DNA of 8,427 nt from Bacillota bacterium (GTDB lineage Bacteria; Bacillota; Bacilli; Alicyclobacillales; SLC66), in assembly GCA_021797415.1 (NCBI GenBank), contig JAJZZT010000474.1, positions 1 to 8,427 on the forward strand. Reading direction: 5' to 3'. How positions within the stretch are numbered: the stretch's first letter is position 1; the number at the start of each line of letters is the position of its first letter. This document shows, piece after piece, positions 5,764 to 8,427 of this stretch. The notes under the pieces were generated by a model. It was not told where the DNA came from. It worked only from the letters and a program-made list of their open reading frames with translations, and made no database searches. The translations under genes were made by a program, and so were the position numbers.

Positions 5764-6564
5764 TCACTCCTCGTAGATCATGCGTATGGTCATGCCGCCG
5801 TCCACCACGAGGTTGGCGCCGGTGATAAACCCGGCTGCGGGCGACGCGAGAAACAGGCAGGCGTGGGCAATGTCGGGAGGCGTTCCCACGCGTCCCGCCG
5901 GGTGCTGTGACAGGTCTTGGGGCCGATGCTCCGGTTGCCTTTTCCGGTCCGACCGGCGCCAATCCCCCACCTCGATCCAGCCGGGGCTGATCGCGTTCAC
6001 GCGCACCGCCGGTCCGAGACTGACGGCCAGTGAATGCGTGAGGGCAAGCAACCCGCCCTTGGATGCCGCGTACGGTTCGGTATCCGGTTCCGACATGAGC
6101 GCGCGGGTCGATGCGATGTTGACCACGGCGCCACGGCCGCTCTTGGCCAGCGCGTCTGCGCAGTACTTGACCATCATGAACGGCCCCCGCAGATTCACGG
6201 CCAACACGCGGTCCCACTGTTCCATCGTCCGCTCTGCCAGCGTCGCGTGATGCCCGATGCCCGCATTGTTGATCAGCACGTCGATTCCGCCGCAACGTTT
6301 TATCACATCTGCTGCCAGACGACGCACCTCGTCTTCCAGTGCGATGTCCGCTTGGAAAAATTCGCCCCGCCATCCCCGGCTGCGCAGGTGAGCCGCGTGT
6401 TCCTGCCCCGCTTCCGGATCGACATCCGCGATGGCCACCGTCGCACCCGCTTGCGCAAATGCCTGCGCAATCCCCATGCCGATGCCCTGCGCTCCGCCTG
6501 TTACAATGACGGTTCTGCCGTGAAAGGTGTTGTCGTATTGTCCGAAAATCCCGTCCACAACCAT
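5764..6564 (-). CDS. Short-chain dehydrogenase/reductase (classical SDR)
   Basis: NAD(P)-dependent oxidoreductase of 266 residues, the usual size for classical SDRs. Motifs: cofactor site TGGAQGIG (22-29), acidic D47 at the end of strand 2 (ADVDPEAG), which favours NAD over NADP, NNAG (99-102), catalytic N124, S152 (NIAST), Y165 and K169 (YAASK), and the PG after strand 6 (194-195). The C-terminal part has HPAGRVGTPPDIAHACLFLA (221-240) and ends VDGGMTIRMIYEE, as in unspecific glucose/3-oxoacyl-type SDRs of Bacillota. All catalytic residues are present. The start is set by AAGGGGAG (minus strand, within 6571-6579) 7 bases before the ATG; the open frame continues to 6831 but that part translates the tandem repeat. 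It is convergent with the sugar isomerase gene and divergent from the Fe-S gene. The substrate cannot be predicted. Confidence 0.92.
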   Translation of the reverse strand: MVVDGIFGQYDNTFHGRTVIVTGGAQGIGMGIAQAFAQAGATVAIADVDPEAGQEHAAHLRSRGWRGEFFQADIALEDEVRRLAADVIKRCGGIDVLINNAGIGHHATLAERTMEQWDRVLAVNLRGPFMMVKYCADALAKSGRGAVVNIASTRALMSEPDTEPYAASKGGLLALTHSLAVSLGPAVRVNAISPGWIEVGDWRRSDRKRQPEHRPQDLSQHPAGRVGTPPDIAHACLFLASPAAGFITGANLVVDGGMTIRMIYEE

Positions 6565-6570
6565 GTGCCA

Positions 6571-6579
6571 TCTCCCCTT
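6571..6579 (-). promoter_or_regulatory. Ribosome binding site that selects the SDR start
   Basis: Read on the minus strand this is AAGGGGAGA, with its AAGGGGAG core 7 bases before the ATG at 6564. It argues against the 89-residue N-terminal extension that the frame would otherwise allow. A 10-bp palindrome GCCGATCGGC (6581-6590) lies just upstream and may be chance. Confidence 0.7.
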
Positions 6580-6672
6580 GGCCGATCGGCAATCGGCGCA
6601 AAATGCTCTTTCTATCTTGCCAAGCGCGGCGCGCATTGTCCAGCCGACGTGTGAATAAGGAAGAGTGGGAGC

Positions 6673-6776
6673 GCAATGGGCGCGAAGGGCCGTGTGCAAT
6701 GGGCGCGAAGGGCCGTGTGAAAAGGCGCGCAGGACCGTGTGAAACGGCACGAAGGGCTGTGTGCAAAGGCGCGCGA
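6673..6776. repeat. Tandem repeat, 22-23 bp unit, about 4.6 copies
   Basis: Two identical 23-base copies (6673-6695 and 6696-6718) are followed by two diverged 22-base copies (6719-6740 and 6741-6762) and a partial fifth (from 6763). The shared pattern is G(C/A)AA, then a GGCGCG-like core, an AAGGGC-like stretch and a closing (C/T)CGTGT-like end (GGCCGTGT in the first two copies). The units directly abut with no spacers, so it is not a CRISPR array. It fills the middle of the 265-base divergent region between the SDR and Fe-S genes. The repeat length is near two turns of B-DNA, so any protein site in it would recur on the same face. Confidence 0.85.
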
Positions 6777-6829
6777 CCCCACTCGACAATCCGCGCGTAA
6801 AATGAGTATTCTGGAAACGGAGGTGTGCC

Positions 6830-8427
6830 ATGAATCCGCTCTCCGTGATCGCTTTTGTTGTGCTGGCGGCCGTCGGCTTGACCGCGTTTGCCGCGGGTGT
6901 CGCGCAGCGCTACCGCTTGCTCACCCTCGGGAGGCCGCTTGACCGCAGCGACCAGAAGCGCGTCCGCTGGCGCGGGTTTTTGCGCAATGTGCCCGGACAG
7001 CGGCGGGTGCTTGCCGAACCGTCCGGCGTCGGACACTTCATCATTTTTTGGGGATTCATCATTCTCGGTTTCGGCGAACTGGATTTTTTCTCGTATGGAG
7101 TCTTTGCGCGGCATATTCCCGGCCTGACGGCGCCTTGGTTCACGTTTGTGCAGGAGGTGTCCGCGGCTCTTGTCATGATTGCGGTGATGGTTGCGGCTTT
7201 CCGTCGCTACGTGGTGCGCCCCATGCGCACGGAGCCGACGGTGGAAGCGGGATTCATTCTCTTTCTGATTTTCGTCATCGTCGTCACGCTGTTTCTTGTC
7301 GGCGGCCTGGATGCCGTTCGCGCCGGCGTCCATCCGGACGCCGCGTTGCCGATTTCCAGTCTTGTCGCCGTCTGGCTGGCCGGACTGGCGCCGCAGACGG
7401 CCGGAGTGTGGGCGCAGGTCTTTTTCTGGGCCCATGTGGCGGCGATTGTCGCTTTTCTCGCATTCATCCCGCGCTCCAAGCACCTGCACATGATCGGAGC
7501 GATGCTCAATTCCTACTACCGCCCGCTCGGGCCGGTCGGCAAGCTGCAGTCGCTCGATCTCTCCGACGAGACGGCCGAACAGTTCGGAGCGCGCGATCTG
7601 ACGCAGTTGACCTGGAAGCAGTTGCAAGACGGATACGCCTGCACGGAATGCGGGCGCTGCCATGTCAGTTGTCCGGCTACGCTCACGGGAAAAGAGCTGT
7701 CGCCCAAGTATCTGATCATGAAACTGAAAGATCAGTTGGTTGAGGCGGGGCCGTCGCTTCTCGCGCTGCGCGACTCCGGGGGAACGGCGGTGGACGAAGC
7801 CGGCGAGCCCATCGCGCCGCCGCCCCTGGTCGGCGGCATCTATACGGAAGACGAGATCTGGGCGTGCACCACCTGCCGTGCCTGCGAGGAGGCGTGTCCC
7901 GTCTATAACGAGCACGTCAGCCTGATTGTCGACATCCGGCGCAATCTCGTCCTGACGGAAGGACGCGCTTCGCCTGAGGTCAATCGCGCGTTCACCAATC
8001 TCGAACGGCATTCCAACGAATGGGGGCGTCCGCGCGGCGCGCGGGCGGAATGGGCGCGCGGCCTGGATGTGCCTCTTATGGCGGACGGCGATTCTAAGGA
8101 GCCCGTGGAGTACCTGTACTACGTCGGCAGTGCGGTGTCATTTGACCCGCGCAACCAGAAGATCGCGCGCGCGTTTGTTCAGTTGCTGCAACGCGCGGGC
8201 GTCCGTTACGCCATTCTCGGAGAGGAAGAAGAGAGCGACGGAGACTCGGCGCGCAGGCTCGGCAACGAGTTTCTCTACCAGGAGCTGGCGCGGCGCAACG
8301 TCGAATTGTTTCGCGCGTACGGCGTCAAAAAAATTGTGACGACCGACCCGCACGCGTACAATCAGTTCCGAAAGGAGTATGCTGATTTCGGCTTATCCGC
8401 GGAGGGGGTGCATCACTCCGAACTGCT
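6830..8427 (+). CDS. Membrane Fe-S oxidoreductase, NarI-like + 2x[4Fe-4S] + CCG domain (HdrD/FadF-like), partial
   Basis: Open to the window end (532 residues seen; relatives are near 700). Start ATG 6830 follows GGAGGT (6819-6824) with 5 bases between. N-terminal NarI-like membrane part with five hydrophobic segments (about 5-26, 67-87, 104-124, 139-160, 193-213); H69, H202 and H218 or H220 are candidate haem b ligands. Next come two ferredoxin motifs CxxCxxCxxxCP (C271, C274, C277, C281 and C346, C349, C352, C356), so two [4Fe-4S] clusters. Then a CCG domain from about 426: VGSAVSFDPR, ILGEEEESDGDSARRLGNE, TTDPHAYN. This order matches the HdrD/FadF-type proteins of Bacillota, thought to pass electrons from electron-transfer flavoprotein or similar donors to menaquinone. 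Oddly, all five cysteine positions of this first CCG motif are substituted (S434, S469, D470, D506, A509) while flanking residues are kept. The second CCG domain and any etf or acyl-CoA dehydrogenase neighbours lie outside the window. Confidence 0.92.
   Translation, partial: MNPLSVIAFVVLAAVGLTAFAAGVAQRYRLLTLGRPLDRSDQKRVRWRGFLRNVPGQRRVLAEPSGVGHFIIFWGFIILGFGELDFFSYGVFARHIPGLTAPWFTFVQEVSAALVMIAVMVAAFRRYVVRPMRTEPTVEAGFILFLIFVIVVTLFLVGGLDAVRAGVHPDAALPISSLVAVWLAGLAPQTAGVWAQVFFWAHVAAIVAFLAFIPRSKHLHMIGAMLNSYYRPLGPVGKLQSLDLSDETAEQFGARDLTQLTWKQLQDGYACTECGRCHVSCPATLTGKELSPKYLIMKLKDQLVEAGPSLLALRDSGGTAVDEAGEPIAPPPLVGGIYTEDEIWACTTCRACEEACPVYNEHVSLIVDIRRNLVLTEGRASPEVNRAFTNLERHSNEWGRPRGARAEWARGLDVPLMADGDSKEPVEYLYYVGSAVSFDPRNQKIARAFVQLLQRAGVRYAILGEEEESDGDSARRLGNEFLYQELARRNVELFRAYGVKKIVTTDPHAYNQFRKEYADFGLSAEGVHHSEL

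Noticed and set aside
6673..6776. CRISPR array
   Set aside because: The repeat units abut directly with no unique spacers, and no cas gene is seen.
6783..6812. Promoter TCGACA/TATTCT for the Fe-S gene
   Set aside because: Spacing is 18 bases but transcription would begin at or after the ribosome site at 6819; TAAAAT at 6798-6803 has no suitable -35. The promoter remains unassigned.
6565..6831. 89-residue N-terminal extension of the SDR
   Set aside because: It translates the tandem repeat, and a strong ribosome site precedes the internal ATG at 6564, where homologous SDRs begin.
5582..8011. 809-codon open frame on the minus strand
   Set aside because: It runs antisense to the Fe-S gene and, in another frame, through the SDR gene. 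Its translation is Arg/Gly/Pro/His-rich with no domain. High GC content removes stops in such frames.

Overview
The window is visibly GC-rich bacterial DNA with strong, well-spaced Shine-Dalgarno sites and closely packed genes. The gene types (a HemY-type porphyrinogen oxidase, a FadF/HdrD-like membrane Fe-S protein, a DHA2 drug exporter, a DUF2249 protein) and the AAGGAGG-type ribosome sites suggest a GC-rich member of the Bacillota, perhaps of the Alicyclobacillaceae type. That placement is an inference; there is no rRNA or other marker to fix it. No rRNA, tRNA, CRISPR array or intact insertion sequence was seen.

Layout from left to right: (1) a possible tail of an upstream gene, a short palindrome and a good rho-independent terminator (1-132); (2) a 14-TM DHA2-type MFS exporter (219-1727) with a plausible promoter of its own; (3) three small, tightly spaced genes (1805-2787): a DUF2249 protein and two 119-residue proteins that I do not recognise; (4) an intergenic gap ending in a promoter with a perfect TATAAT, then hemY (2998-4461); (5) a gap holding a 23-bp-arm inverted repeat that resembles a REP/RAYT-type palindrome, followed by a xylose-isomerase-like TIM-barrel sugar isomerase/epimerase (4648-5616); (6) a convergent intergenic region with three hairpins, the last probably a terminator; (7) an SDR oxidoreductase on the minus strand (5764-6564); (8) a divergent intergenic region of 265 bp with a 22-23 bp tandem repeat; (9) the start of a large membrane Fe-S oxidoreductase (6830 to the window end, still open).

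The genes do not form one obvious pathway. Several are redox-related: HemY (porphyrin synthesis), SDR (NAD(P)-dependent dehydrogenase), the HdrD/FadF-like protein (probable electron transfer to quinone) and DUF2249 (a family often found near hemerythrin and nitric-oxide genes). The most striking observation is in the last gene. Its two ferredoxin-type Cys motifs are intact, but in the first CCG domain all five expected cysteine positions are occupied by Ser, Ser, Asp, Asp and Ala while the surrounding residues and spacing are kept. Other points to follow are the unrecognised small-gene operon, the tandem-repeat array between the divergent genes, and the large palindrome just upstream of the sugar isomerase.
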